A stretch of 64,000 bases of DNA from Myxococcales bacterium (GTDB taxonomy: Bacteria; Myxococcota; Myxococcia; Myxococcales; Myxococcaceae): the NCBI GenBank assembly GCA_030681895.1, contig JAUXRI010000029.1:1-64000 (forward strand). The letters run 5' to 3'. This document shows positions 39,111 to 48,476 of the stretch, in pieces; position 1 is the first letter of the stretch, and every line of letters begins with the position of its first letter. Both the position numbers and the translations under genes were made by a program. A model generated the notes under the pieces. That model did no database searches and was not told the DNA's origin. It worked only from the letters and a program-made list of their open reading frames with translations.

Positions 39111-42100
39111 ATGAGCCTGCGCGACGAGCTGATGCCGCTGACCCACGACGGGCGCGTTCAGAAGGTGCTGGAGCGCGCGCGCGCGAAGGACTCCCAGCTG
39201 CCTTCCCTCGAATCCGCTGACGCATTCGGCCGGCGCATCGGCGGCGTGGCGACGTTCATCGACCGTGACGGCGCCCGCGTGTTGCGTGAGCTGGAGGACC
39301 CGTCACGCACGGTGCGCAGCCTCGCCATGGTGCTGGCGCCGCTGGTGTGTGACGACGCGCAGTCGCAGCGCGCGCTCGAGCTGGCCTGGTCGCTCAAGGG
39401 AGAACGCAGGCTGCTTCTCGGCTTCACCCGCCGCAAACGTCGCGTCGTCATCGACACGTTTCTCCATTGGCTGCACACGAACGGGCACCACCGCGAGCTC
39501 ATCGACGCGCTCTCGTTCGGCACTGAGGCCTGTGTCCGGAAGTTCCTCGAGGTGGCGCTCGAGCGACCCTCCGGCCGCTTCTGGCAAGGCCTCGCGACGC
39601 GACATCCCACGCTCTTCATCGAGGTCCTCACGGCACGCTGGAAAGCGACGACAGGAGAAGCAGACCCGGTCACGCGACAGCTCACCAGCCGCTACCACGA
39701 GGTCGTCGCAGAGGACGCGCCGAGCGAAGCGTTGGCCTGGTGCCGGCTGCTCCTCGAACGAAAGGTGCACCCCGACGACGCCGTGTGGAGGCGACTGCTG
39801 CGCCGCTCTCTCGAGACGTGCGTCGCCCTCGCCATCGAGTTCGACGTGCCGTTGCCGCTCGACGCGCTGTGGAAGCGGGGCCAGCGCATTCCGGTGCAGT
39901 CGCTGGTCGACCTGATGCGCCACGCCCCGCAGGTGTTCGGTGGGCTCGGTGACTGGGTCGACGAGCTGCCTGCCGACAGCCGGCGCGCGCTCGCCGACGC
40001 GTGGTGCTCCGTCGCCTGGAAGCACCCGCGGCACGGCACCTTCCTGTTGGCCTGGGCCACCGTCGGCGACGCGCGCGAGCTGGCCTTCGTGGCGTGGAGC
40101 CGCGCGACCCGGAGCCGCAACGGTGACATCGCGCCGGCCTTCCTCGAGCCGTTGCCCATCGACCTCGCGGAGCGGGAAGCGCGTCGCCACGTCACCGAGG
40201 TCGAGGCGCTGGCGACGAACCCAACTGCACGTCTCAGTGGCCGCGCGCGGTACCTGCCGTGGAGCGAGCTCGAGACGGTGCTCAAGACGTACCTCGGGCA
40301 TCCAGAAGGCGAGCTGCGCGCGGTCGCGCTCCGGGAGCAGCTCTCGGTGCCGGGCCTTCGACCCGACGACACGTCGCTGCCAATGAAGGCGCTCGAGCTG
40401 GTGACCGCGCGCAAGTTCGAGCAGGACCCGATTCGTACGGCGATGTTCGAGACGCTGGCGCTGTGGCCGAAGCGCGTGTGGACGAAGGCACACCTGCCCG
40501 CCGTCGCGCAGGCGGTCCGTGACGCGCTGGACGCATCCGACTGTTCGTTTCAGACGTCGGCTGCGGCGGAGCGCGTGGTGGTGCGGCTCTTCGGCGTCGA
40601 CGCTCCGTTCGCGGCGAAGCTGCTCACGACGTTGATTCGCGAACGCGGCACCCTGCACGACCCGAACCTTGGCGCGAAGCTGACCCGAGACGAAGTGCGC
40701 GCCGCCGGGCCGACGCTGCTCGAGCTCGCCGTCGAGTGGGACAAGAGCGAGCGCTGGCCGTGGCTGCAGGCCCTCTGCGTCGGGCTCGGCGACAAGCTCA
40801 CCGCCGTCGATGGGCTGGTCGAGGTGGTGGTGCGCGCGAGGAACCGGGTGCCGTACGAGGCCTCGATGGTGGTCTTCACCCGCCTGCTCGCGATGTTCGC
40901 GCCCGAGTCGTACGAGCAGACGCTGAGCAATGGCCTGAACCGGCTGCTCCAGAAGTCGTGGTTCTCAGGCGTCGCGCAGCTCGCGAACCAGCACGGCAAC
41001 CAGTACGGCGAGCAGGTTCGACGCCGCCACACCCGCAAGGTGGCGTTGCCGGACGCCTTCGTCGACGCGCTCTCGAAGGCTGCGCTGACGTTGCCGAAGT
41101 ACCATCTGCAGGTGGTGCTGGAGGCGATGCGGGTGCGCGCGTCGAAGGCCTTCAGCGCCCTCGTGCCGAAGCTCCTCGCCGCCGACGAGAGCGTCATCAT
41201 CTTCCCCGTCGTGCACGGGTTCCTGCACCGCCATCGCCAGGACCTGCTCGGCCCGTTCCTCGGAGATCGCGTCATCTCGGGCCGCTACGCGACGGGCACC
41301 AGCCGGTGGATTCTGCCCTTCGAAGGCGGCTTCTATCGGTGGTCGCCGAAGCAGTCCGAGACGTTCGCTACCTCGCTCGACGGCATCGTCTCTGACGAGA
41401 AGCGCGACACGCCGACGGTGTTCTCGGCGCTGGTGAAGTGGCCGTCGATGCCGTGGGCCTCGATGGACCGGCTGCTCGCCCGCGCGAAGGACTCACGGCC
41501 GGCCGTTCAGGAGAAGGCGATTCGCGTGTTGTCACGCTGTGACGCAGGGCAGGGCGTGGCGACGCTGGTCTCGTGTCTGAGTGATGCCCGCGCCCGCTTC
41601 GCCATCTACGGGCTGCGTCGCGCGGTGCTGCGCATGCTGCCGGCCGCCGCGACCGACGTGCTGGCGAAGGCGCCGCTCACGAAGGTGACGGTGGCGAAAG
41701 AGGTGGTTCGCCTGCTCGGTGAGCTGCGCGAGGAGCGTGCGTACCAACGCGTGCTCGAGTTGGTGGAAGGGAAGCTCCACCGCGACGTACGCATCGCGGT
41801 GCTGCGGGCGCTGTGGGACCACCTCGATCGCGAGCCGACGTGGGCCGTCTACGAGCGCGCCGTGCAGGACGTCGATTGGGTGCTCGCGAGCCGGCTGGGC
41901 GATGTGCCGGCCGACCGTTTGACGAAGGTGACCGACGCGAGGCTCTCGGTGCTCCTCGCGAAGCTGGTGCAGCGGCCCGAGCCTGAGGCGCGCATCGCGA
42001 TTCTGCAGCGGGCGCCGTGGCTCGCCGTCGTCGATCGGGAGCGCACCTATCTCTCGGCGTGTCGCGCCCGGCTCTCCTCACGTCTCGATGACGAGGTGCA

Positions 42101-42677
42101 GGCGGCGATGGCGGCGATGCTCGCCCGGAGCACGGAAGACGACGTGCCTGCGCTCGAGCAGACGCTCGAGACACTCAAGGCCGACCGCCGCATGCTCGAG
42201 GTCGCGGCACGCTCGCTCCTGGGCGCGCGCATCACCACGCGGCGGAGCTGGACGTTGATGGCCGCTGCGGTCGAGCGCGTCGCCTCGAGCGATCCGAAGC
42301 TCGCGACGTTGTCCCTGCGTGCGGTCGCCACGCGGCAGGACCGAGAGGCGTGGGCGAAGGCCATCGAGACGCTGTCGGCGAAGCGATGGCTCGACGGTGA
42401 CGGCGTGGCCCAGGCTGCGGCGTCGGCGGCGGCGCTCGTCGAGAAAGATCTCGACCCCGTGGTGTCGCGCTTCGTGGCGCATGACGATCCCGCCGTTCGT
42501 CGAATCGCGCTCTCCGTGCTCGAGACCGTGGTCGGCGCGAAGGGGTGGAGCCCGGAGCGGACGCAGCTCCTGCGGCGCCTGCGTGATGACCCGAGCGCGT
42601 GGGTCGCGGGAGCGGCGGCGGTGCTGTGGCCTCCTCGAGAAGACGATCCAGGCTTTCCCGATTCCCGCGCGGGTTGA
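39111..42677 (+). CDS. Very large HEAT-repeat-like protein of unknown function
   Basis: 1188 residues with no signal peptide or membrane segment. The sequence is almost entirely amphipathic helices. Helix pairs of HEAT type are most evident in the second half (REERAYQRVLELVEGKLHRDVRIAVLRALWDHL, EPEARIAILQRAPWLAV, DDPAVRRIALSVLETVV, DDPSAWVAGAAAVLWP). Such solenoids act as protein or nucleic-acid scaffolds. The N-terminal 600 residues are rich in Trp/Arg with a conserved-looking LEDPSRTVRSLAMVLAPLV repeat start. No enzymatic motif was found. The ATG at 39111 has no close ribosome site, so leaderless or weakly initiated translation is possible. It is transcribed divergently from the pectate lyase gene, with 213 nt between the starts. 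Confidence 0.65.
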   Translation: MSLRDELMPLTHDGRVQKVLERARAKDSQLPSLESADAFGRRIGGVATFIDRDGARVLRELEDPSRTVRSLAMVLAPLVCDDAQSQRALELAWSLKGERRLLLGFTRRKRRVVIDTFLHWLHTNGHHRELIDALSFGTEACVRKFLEVALERPSGRFWQGLATRHPTLFIEVLTARWKATTGEADPVTRQLTSRYHEVVAEDAPSEALAWCRLLLERKVHPDDAVWRRLLRRSLETCVALAIEFDVPLPLDALWKRGQRIPVQSLVDLMRHAPQVFGGLGDWVDELPADSRRALADAWCSVAWKHPRHGTFLLAWATVGDARELAFVAWSRATRSRNGDIAPAFLEPLPIDLAEREARRHVTEVEALATNPTARLSGRARYLPWSELETVLKTYLGHPEGELRAVALREQLSVPGLRPDDTSLPMKALELVTARKFEQDPIRTAMFETLALWPKRVWTKAHLPAVAQAVRDALDASDCSFQTSAAAERVVVRLFGVDAPFAAKLLTTLIRERGTLHDPNLGAKLTRDEVRAAGPTLLELAVEWDKSERWPWLQALCVGLGDKLTAVDGLVEVVVRARNRVPYEASMVVFTRLLAMFAPESYEQTLSNGLNRLLQKSWFSGVAQLANQHGNQYGEQVRRRHTRKVALPDAFVDALSKAALTLPKYHLQVVLEAMRVRASKAFSALVPKLLAADESVIIFPVVHGFLHRHRQDLLGPFLGDRVISGRYATGTSRWILPFEGGFYRWSPKQSETFATSLDGIVSDEKRDTPTVFSALVKWPSMPWASMDRLLARAKDSRPAVQEKAIRVLSRCDAGQGVATLVSCLSDARARFAIYGLRRAVLRMLPAAATDVLAKAPLTKVTVAKEVVRLLGELREERAYQRVLELVEGKLHRDVRIAVLRALWDHLDREPTWAVYERAVQDVDWVLASRLGDVPADRLTKVTDARLSVLLAKLVQRPEPEARIAILQRAPWLAVVDRERTYLSACRARLSSRLDDEVQAAMAAMLARSTEDDVPALEQTLETLKADRRMLEVAARSLLGARITTRRSWTLMAAAVERVASSDPKLATLSLRAVATRQDREAWAKAIETLSAKRWLDGDGVAQAAASAAALVEKDLDPVVSRFVAHDDPAVRRIALSVLETVVGAKGWSPERTQLLRRLRDDPSAWVAGAAAVLWPPREDDPGFPDSRAG

Positions 42678-42722
42678 AGCTCCTTCGCGCTCCACGAGGA
42701 CCGCGCGACGCGGCTGAACGCG

Positions 42723-43307
42723 TCAGAACGTCGCGACAGTGACGCCTTCCTCCTTCGGGCGTACGGCTTCGGTGACGAGCGGAACGGCCGCGGCGAGCAC
42801 CACGGCTCCCGCGACGACGAAGGGCAACGCGGCGATGCCGACGGCGGGCACGAAGAACACGAGGCACATGCCCAGCGTGCTGAGCAGCGACGCGGTGATG
42901 GCCCAGGGCAGGGCGCGTCGGAAGGACGTGGGGTCTCGCTCGAACAGCGTCGAGGCGATGGCCGTACCGACCACGTAGCCGAGCGCGCCGCCGACGATCG
43001 CGCCGACGCCTCCACCGACGGACTCGCCCTGCCGGGGGTCGACGACCACGCCCACCAACGCGCCCAGGTAGATCGACAGCGGCACCGTCAACACGCCGAC
43101 GCCGAACGCGATGAGCGGCGACAACACTGAGCGTCCGACGAGCTGCCCTGCGGTGACCGCGGGTTTGACGCGCGGGACGAGGGAGGCGCTTCGAGGCGTG
43201 TCGCTGAGGCTCGGAGGCGGCGGGGGTGGTGGCACATCCTCGGCGGGGAAAATGGGCGGGGCCGAGAGCTGGCCGACCGCGGCGCAGAGGAAGACAGTCG
43301 AAAACAT
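42723..43307 (-). CDS. Predicted multi-pass membrane protein
   Basis: 194 residues. A signal-like N-terminus (FSTVFLCAAVGQLSA) is followed by a Pro-rich stretch with seven consecutive Pro, then four hydrophobic segments: LSPLIAFGVGVLTVPLSIYLGALVGVVV, a Gly-rich GGGVGAIVGGALGYVVGTAIA, AITASLLSTLGMCLVFFVPAVGIAA, and LPFVVAGAVVLAAAVPLV. The Gly-rich segment is of the kind found in Gly-zipper membrane proteins. Convergent with the HEAT-like gene, 45 nt apart. No family is recognised. Confidence 0.6.
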   Translation of the reverse strand: MFSTVFLCAAVGQLSAPPIFPAEDVPPPPPPPSLSDTPRSASLVPRVKPAVTAGQLVGRSVLSPLIAFGVGVLTVPLSIYLGALVGVVVDPRQGESVGGGVGAIVGGALGYVVGTAIASTLFERDPTSFRRALPWAITASLLSTLGMCLVFFVPAVGIAALPFVVAGAVVLAAAVPLVTEAVRPKEEGVTVATF

Positions 43308-43482
43308 GAACCGGACTCCAGCACATCTCCGCACCCCAGGCGCAGCCCCCGGCCTGCCCAAACCGGCGTCATCACGAGGCCTGGAACCGCGCCTGCCCCG
43401 ACTCATCGGGCTGGGGTCAGAAACTTGAGCAACGGAAGGGGCGGGCGACACTCCTGTGGCTGCCTGAAGCAGGAGGAACCGC

Positions 43483-44070
43483 ATGAGCTGGGACGTGTTG
43501 ATGTTCGGGTCGATCACGGTGCCGGAGTGCAATCGCGAGGAGTGGCTCACCACGCCCATCAATCGCGATGAGTTCCCCTGGCTCGACGAGATCGGCGGCG
43601 TCGACACCTCGCTCGAGACGCCCGAGGCGCTCCTGTCGTTCTTGAGCGAGGCGGCGCTCGCGCCCCATCACTTCTTCGACGTGTCAGCCGACTCGAGCCT
43701 GATGACCGTGCAGGGGTACGTGGGCGAAGAGCCGTACCGCGATCTCTGTCAGGCCCTCGTGCTGCTGTTCGGCAGCGCCGCGGCCTTTGGCGGCACCGGA
43801 GAGCTGACGCTGTTCGGCTACCAGGGCATCCGGTTCGGTGAGCGCATCACCCTCGCCAACGGGCACGCGACGTTCCGCCAGCTCACCCAGGACACGCTCG
43901 GAGAGATCGAGCGCTCGAAGACGTTCCAGTGTCTCGACGCGCGCGTGCACCAGCGCTTCGACTCGCTCGTAGGCCGCCCGCCCGCGCCGCACGATGCCCG
44001 GGGCGCCACGTGGATGGTGCACCCCTTCACGGGGCGACGGGTGCGCACGTTCAGACCAGCCGTCGATTGA
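43483..44070 (+). CDS. Hypothetical cytoplasmic protein
   Basis: 195 residues, no signal peptide. A strong AGGAGGA ribosome site precedes the ATG. Beginning MSWDVLMFGSITVPECNREEW, it is acidic in the first 70 residues and contains a Gly/Phe-rich central part (LLFGSAAAFGGTGELTLFGYQGIRFGERITL) that looks like beta-hairpins. I do not recognise the family. It is flanked by a divergent membrane-protein gene and a convergent outer-membrane gene, so it is probably a single-gene unit. The 139 nt after its stop hold nothing I can identify. Confidence 0.55.
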   Translation: MSWDVLMFGSITVPECNREEWLTTPINRDEFPWLDEIGGVDTSLETPEALLSFLSEAALAPHHFFDVSADSSLMTVQGYVGEEPYRDLCQALVLLFGSAAAFGGTGELTLFGYQGIRFGERITLANGHATFRQLTQDTLGEIERSKTFQCLDARVHQRFDSLVGRPPAPHDARGATWMVHPFTGRRVRTFRPAVD

Positions 44071-44209
44071 CTGGCTCGAGTTCAGCGCCTCCTCGTCGGG
44101 CGAACTCCATGCGCGAGTCGCGGGCCGCCGTTGGAGCTCAGCGCGCCTGTTCGCGGCGGCGAGCCACGCTGCTGAAGGACCGAGGCGTCGAGGTCGACAG
44201 AATGCGACC

Positions 44210-45277
44210 TCAGAACGAGATCGTCACGCCCAGTGAGAACACGTTGCGCACGTAGACCAGCGGCTCACGGCCCGCCGTCTGCTGCGGCAAGACGTTCACG
44301 TACAGCGCATACCGAATGTCGAGGTCGACGTGCGGGTGCACCGGCCGCACGAGCTTCAGCGTCAACGTGCTCGAGTTCTCGTCGTCCTCCACCACCTGCA
44401 GATCGGGCGAGAGGAAGATGCCGTCGGGGAAGCTGGTCAGCTGCAGCGCGCCCGTCGTCAGCAGCGTGAACTTCGCGGGCAGGCGGAACCCCGCCGTTGC
44501 CGAGAGCCGGTGGCGGCGCATCGTCTCGCCGTAGCTGTTCGACGTCTGGTCCAGGTACGCGTAGCCGAGCGTGAGGTGAAACGGCCCGCGGTAGCTGTAG
44601 CCGACGCCCACCGAGAAGAAAGGATCGAAGCGCCGCAGCACGGGCGTCTCTTCGTCAGGCCGCGGGTTCACGTTCGCGTTGTACGTGCGCGGGTTGTACG
44701 AGCCCGAGAGCGAGACGCTGTGCCGGCGGTCGAAGCGGTAACGCGCCGAGAGGTCGCCGGTCGGCCCCGAGAACGAGTAGCCGAAGCGCGGCCAGAACAA
44801 GAAGCGCGTCGCTCCGAAGCGCGCGCGCACGTCGAGGTTCCCGGTCGGGTTGAAGTCGACGAAGGCCTGACCCAACAGGCTCGTGTAGTCGCGATTGGCG
44901 CCGCGGCGATCGCGCGCGCTCCCGCTCAGGCCCAGCGAGAACATCTGCGAGAGCCCGAAGAGGAACTCACCCGTGAAGGCGTTGACGATGGTGTCTTCGT
45001 CAGGGAGCACGAAGAACTTGCGGGCCGCGACGTCGTACGTTCCGCTCAAGCGAAATCGCTCGCCTTCGATGACGCCGTCGACCGTTCCGAGCGCGTACAG
45101 AAACCCGTCCGCCTGCGGGCTCGAGGCGCTGGTGACGAAGTCGCGTCGCGCGTTGGTGTCGTAGCCCGGGCCCAGCCAGAGGCGAGACGCGCCGCGCAGG
45201 TCGACGGCGCCGGCGATGGCAGGCACGAGGCACAGCAGCAGAAGAAGGCGCGCGCGCAAGGCCACTCGTCGCCGCAC
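44210..45277 (-). CDS. Predicted outer-membrane beta-barrel protein
   Basis: 355 residues from GTG 45277. Signal peptide (RRRVALRARLLLLLCLVPAIAGA) then a barrel of alternating strands with many aromatic girdle residues: RLWLGPGYDTNARRDF, FGYSFSGPTGDLSARYRFDRRHSVSLSGSYNPRTY, VGVGYSYRGPFHLTLGYAYL, ending in VFSLGVTISF with terminal Phe, the usual signal for outer-membrane insertion. No plug, TonB box or enzymatic motif is seen. GTG 45265 is an alternative start. It is preceded on the same strand by an EF-hand-like gene that ends at a hairpin, so this gene is upstream of that unit's terminator and separately transcribed. Confidence 0.7.
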   Translation of the reverse strand: MRRRVALRARLLLLLCLVPAIAGAVDLRGASRLWLGPGYDTNARRDFVTSASSPQADGFLYALGTVDGVIEGERFRLSGTYDVAARKFFVLPDEDTIVNAFTGEFLFGLSQMFSLGLSGSARDRRGANRDYTSLLGQAFVDFNPTGNLDVRARFGATRFLFWPRFGYSFSGPTGDLSARYRFDRRHSVSLSGSYNPRTYNANVNPRPDEETPVLRRFDPFFSVGVGYSYRGPFHLTLGYAYLDQTSNSYGETMRRHRLSATAGFRLPAKFTLLTTGALQLTSFPDGIFLSPDLQVVEDDENSSTLTLKLVRPVHPHVDLDIRYALYVNVLPQQTAGREPLVYVRNVFSLGVTISF

Positions 45278-45315
45278 TGTATGCCCCAAGTCCCCCGGCC
45301 CACCCTCTGAAACGA

Positions 45316-45347
45316 CGAAGGCCCCCACGTTGCCATGAGGGCCCTCG
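45316..45347 (-). terminator. Hairpin terminator after the EF-hand-like gene
   Basis: On the minus strand CGAGGGCCC pairs with GGGCCTTCG (nine pairs, one G-T) around a 14-nt loop and is followed by TCGTTTC. It starts 19 nt after the stop of the gene ending at 45367. The tail CGTCGTTTC closely resembles that after the metalloprotease terminator near 10555. Confidence 0.55.
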
Positions 45348-45366
45348 CTTCACGGCGTGACGAACA

Positions 45367-45753
45367 TCACTCCGCGGCAGCGGCAGCAGCGCCAGCCGAC
45401 TTCAGCGCCTTGGCGAGATCGACCGCGCGCTGACCGGTGATCGACATCTTCGCGATCTCGTCCTTCGAGAGGCCGTTGGTGTTCAGGTCGTACTTCGCGA
45501 CCATCGACTGCTTCGCGTAGGCGACGGCGCGGTCGATGTCCTTCTTGGTCACGGTCGCGCCGGCCTTGAAGTCACGGTGATCGACGAACTTGAAGAAGAT
45601 GTCGGCGAGCTTCTTCTCGGCGGTGGACAGCGTGGGCAGCGCCTTCTTCACGTCGGCGCGGCTGATGCGGCCATCGGCGCCGCCAGCGGTGACGAGGGAC
45701 TTCGCGACGTGATCGAGGGCGCGGTTGACGTCTGCTTTACCGATACGGGCCAT
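45367..45753 (-). CDS. Small EF-hand-like protein
   Basis: 128 residues beginning MARIGKADVNRALDHVAKSL, with AGGAG upstream. Three segments resemble EF-hand or dockerin calcium loops: GGADGRISRADV, a degenerate DHRDFKAGATVTKKDID, and DLNTNGLSKDEI. The last is one residue shorter than the canonical 12-residue loop, and the first lacks the leading Asp, so calcium binding is possible but not assured. Ala-rich C-terminus. No signal peptide, so it is cytoplasmic. It lies 83 nt after the SCP2-like gene on the same strand and ends at a hairpin terminator. Confidence 0.6.
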   Translation of the reverse strand: MARIGKADVNRALDHVAKSLVTAGGADGRISRADVKKALPTLSTAEKKLADIFFKFVDHRDFKAGATVTKKDIDRAVAYAKQSMVAKYDLNTNGLSKDEIAKMSITGQRAVDLAKALKSAGAAAAAAE

Positions 45754-45836
45754 GGTGTTGCTCCTGTGGGAAGGGACTGCGTTGTATGGAACGACGGTGT
45801 GACACGGCAGGTGGGGGCCGAGTGCAACGCGAGTGG

Positions 45837-46190
45837 TCAGCCCGCGTCCCAGCCCAGGTTGTCTCGTTGCAGCGGCATCATCAGCACGCCGAGGGCGGCG
45901 AGGAGCTCGAAGTTGCCCGTGGCCTTCACCTGGCCCTTCGTCACGGCGTCGACGGCGTCGAGCGTGCCGGCCACGAAGGCCTCGAAGGCGGGCTCCTGAA
46001 AGACGAGGCGCAGGTCGGCCTCTTGCTCGAAGCCCTCGCGAATCGGGTCGGGGTCGGCGAAGTGAAATGTCCACTTGCCGCCGGTCTTGCCCACTACGTC
46101 GAAGGCGACGGTGCCCTGCGTGGCGAGGAAGTCGTCGAAGCGGTGCACCACGAGGCCAGGGAGCAGGCGACCAAAGAAGTTCTGCGTCAT
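45837..46190 (-). CDS. SCP2-like sterol/lipid-carrier domain protein
   Basis: 117 residues from ATG 46190 with GGAGGGG upstream. The sequence follows the SCP2 fold pattern: VAFDVVGKTGGKWTFHFAD, DLRLVFQEPAFEAFVAGTLDAVDAVTKGQVKATGNFELLAALGVLM. SCP2 domains bind lipids or fatty acyl groups in a hydrophobic tunnel; bacterial versions are often of unknown role. Length matches a stand-alone domain. It is probably co-transcribed with the EF-hand-like gene downstream. Confidence 0.7.
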   Translation of the reverse strand: MTQNFFGRLLPGLVVHRFDDFLATQGTVAFDVVGKTGGKWTFHFADPDPIREGFEQEADLRLVFQEPAFEAFVAGTLDAVDAVTKGQVKATGNFELLAALGVLMMPLQRDNLGWDAG

Positions 46191-46333
46191 CGACAAGACC
46201 CCTCCACGAGCACGGCGACGGCGCATTCGGCCACCGCCGCGGCGCGATCTCAAGGCCCTTCGTGAAACTGGCGGGAAACGATCCAGGCTCGATTTTCCGG
46301 CCCACGCGGCGCCGTGGTCCTTAAGAAGGGGCC

Positions 46334-46858
46334 ATGTCCCGACTGACGCTGATCCTGCTGGCGGTGCTCTTCCAGGCCTGTGGCCCCATCACCTTCACCA
46401 CCACCGTCGCAGGCCAGGGCTCGATTCAGGGCAGCCAGCTCGGCGCGCTGCTCAACGTCTTCCCGGCGATCGGTGGCTTCGGGAACATCGACTTCGCGCA
46501 GAACCAGGACTTCCAGAACAACAAGACGTCGCGCGAGATGGTGCGCAGCGTGAAGGTGACGTCGCTGACCGCGCGCATCACCGACCCGGCGGCCGCCGAC
46601 TTCGGCTTCATCGACTCGCTCGAGCTCACGGCGAAGGGCGCCACCAGCGAGGCCATCTTCGCGAAGAAGACGGGCATCCCCCAGGCAGCGACGCCGCCGC
46701 CGAACGCGACCGTGACGTTCGACCTGCTCGACGTGGACCTCGCGCCGTACGTGAAGGAGCCGTCGATGTCGCTCGTGCTCACGGGCAAGGGGCGGCAGCC
46801 CTCGCAGAATACGACGATCGAAGTGACGGTGAAGCTGCTCATCGGCGCGTCGCTCTGA
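46334..46858 (+). CDS. Small lipoprotein, unknown function
   Basis: 174 residues with lipobox LFQAC (lipidated Cys16). The mature part is beta-rich with paired motifs (VRSVKVTSLTARITDPAAADFGFIDSLELTAKG, VTFDLLDVDLAPYVKEPSMSLVLTGKG), giving the look of an immunoglobulin-like sandwich. It starts 143 nt from the divergent SCP2-like gene and 46 nt before selO. No family can be named with confidence. Confidence 0.65.
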   Translation: MSRLTLILLAVLFQACGPITFTTTVAGQGSIQGSQLGALLNVFPAIGGFGNIDFAQNQDFQNNKTSREMVRSVKVTSLTARITDPAAADFGFIDSLELTAKGATSEAIFAKKTGIPQAATPPPNATVTFDLLDVDLAPYVKEPSMSLVLTGKGRQPSQNTTIEVTVKLLIGASL

Positions 46859-46904
46859 CGGAAACGATGGCGCGGCCGGCCCGACGACGGCACAACGACA
46901 GCCG

Positions 46905-48473
46905 ATGATTCGTTTCGACGACCGCTTCGTTCGTTCGCTCCCCGCGGACGAGAACGCCGAGAACACCATTCGCCAGGTGCGCGGCGCCGCGTATTCGAAG
47001 GTCGCGCCGACGACGGTGCCCCGGCCCGTGGTCCTCGCGTGGGTGCCCGAGGTGGCGGCGATGCTGGGGCTGCCTGCCGAGCCGACGAACGAGTGGGCGC
47101 AGGTGTTGGGTGGCAACGCGACGCTCGAGGGCATGGCGCCGTACGCGGCCTGCTACGGCGGGCACCAGTTCGGAAACTGGGCAGGGCAGCTGGGAGACGG
47201 TCGCGCCATCACGCTCGGAGAGGTCGTCGCGCCCGACGAAGCCCGCTGGGAGCTCCAGCTCAAAGGGCCCGGACCCACGCCGTATTCACGCAGGGCTGAT
47301 GGCCGCGCGGTCTTGCGCAGCTCGCTGCGAGAGCTCGTCTGCAGTGAAGCGATGTTCCACCTCGGTGTGCCGACGACGCGTGCCCTTGCGCTGGTTGGCA
47401 CTGGCGAAGACGTCGTTCGCGACCTGCTCTACGACGGCAACGCGAGGCCCGAGCCGGGCGCCATCACCACGCGTGTCGCGAAGTCATTCTTGCGCTTCGG
47501 CACCTACGAGCTGCCCGCGTCTCGCAACGACGTCGCGCTGCTGAAACGGCTGGTCGACTTCACCATCACCACGCACTTTCCGACGCTCGGCGCGCCGTCG
47601 CCTGAGACGTACCTCCAGTTCTTCGAGGAGGTCACCCGGCGCACGGCGGTGCTGATGATGGAGTGGCAGCGCGTCGGCTTCGTGCACGGCGTGATGAACA
47701 CCGACAACATGTCCATCCTCGGGCTCACCATCGACTACGGGCCGTATGGTTGGCTCGAAGGGTTCGACCCGTCGTGGACGCCGAACACCACGGACCTGCC
47801 CGGGCGCCGGTACGCGTTCGGAAATCAACCGTCGGTCGCGCAGTGGAACCTGCTGTGTCTGGCGAACGCGCTCTTCCCGCTGATTGGTGACGAGAAGGCG
47901 CTCGAGGCCGTGCTCGACCAGTACTCCGAGCTCGCCGCGGCGGAGCAGCTGTCGATGATGCGCGGCAAGCTGGGGCTGCTGGCCACCGAGCAACACGACG
48001 TCGAGGACCGTGAGCTCATTCGCGATTGCTTCCGCGCGCTGATCTCGACCGAGACCGACTACACGTTGTTCTTCAGGCGACTGGCGAACGTGACGGCTGA
48101 CGCGCCCGATGCCCAGCTGGTCGCGCCGCTCGGCGATGCGTTCTACGCGCCGGCCGAGGTCACCGGGGCCGTCCTCGAAGGACTCGGGGCCTGGGTGCGA
48201 CGACTGCTGTCGCGCGCTGCACGTGATGGCCGGCCTCCCGAGGCGCGCGCTGCTGCGATGAACGCGACGAACCCGCTCTACGTGCCGCGCAACTATCTCG
48301 CGCAGACCGTCATCAGCGCGACGGAGCAGGGAGCGCTGTCGATGCTGCGCGAGTGGCTCGAGGTGCTGAAGCGCCCGTATGAGGAGCAACCGGGCAAGGA
48401 ACTCTGGGCCGCGAAACGTCCCGAGTGGGCGCGTCACCAGCCGGGCAGCTCGATGTTGTCGTGCAGCTCGTGA
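46905..48473 (+). CDS. selO: SelO-family protein AMPylator (UPF0061/YdiU)
   Basis: 522 residues. SelO is a pseudokinase-fold enzyme that transfers AMP from ATP to Ser/Thr/Tyr of target proteins; E. coli YdiU and mitochondrial SelO act in redox homeostasis. Family blocks are clear: CYGGHQFGNWAGQLGDGRAITLGE, LQLKGPGPTPYSRRADGRAVLRSSLREL, the catalytic region FVHGVMNTDNMSILGLTIDYGPYGWLEGFDP, and the far C-terminal MLSCSS. The Cys third from the end is the residue replaced by selenocysteine in animal SelO. The ATG at 46905 begins with the conserved FDDRFVRSLP. It ends four nt from the convergent endostatin-like lipoprotein gene. Confidence 0.95.
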   Translation: MIRFDDRFVRSLPADENAENTIRQVRGAAYSKVAPTTVPRPVVLAWVPEVAAMLGLPAEPTNEWAQVLGGNATLEGMAPYAACYGGHQFGNWAGQLGDGRAITLGEVVAPDEARWELQLKGPGPTPYSRRADGRAVLRSSLRELVCSEAMFHLGVPTTRALALVGTGEDVVRDLLYDGNARPEPGAITTRVAKSFLRFGTYELPASRNDVALLKRLVDFTITTHFPTLGAPSPETYLQFFEEVTRRTAVLMMEWQRVGFVHGVMNTDNMSILGLTIDYGPYGWLEGFDPSWTPNTTDLPGRRYAFGNQPSVAQWNLLCLANALFPLIGDEKALEAVLDQYSELAAAEQLSMMRGKLGLLATEQHDVEDRELIRDCFRALISTETDYTLFFRRLANVTADAPDAQLVAPLGDAFYAPAEVTGAVLEGLGAWVRRLLSRAARDGRPPEARAAAMNATNPLYVPRNYLAQTVISATEQGALSMLREWLEVLKRPYEEQPGKELWAAKRPEWARHQPGSSMLSCSS

Positions 48474-48476
48474 GCG

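Noticed and set aside
44330..45310. A 326-codon plus-strand frame opposite the outer-membrane barrel
   Set aside because: Arg/Ala/Val-biased antisense shadow; the minus strand has a signal peptide and a C-terminal Phe barrel signature.
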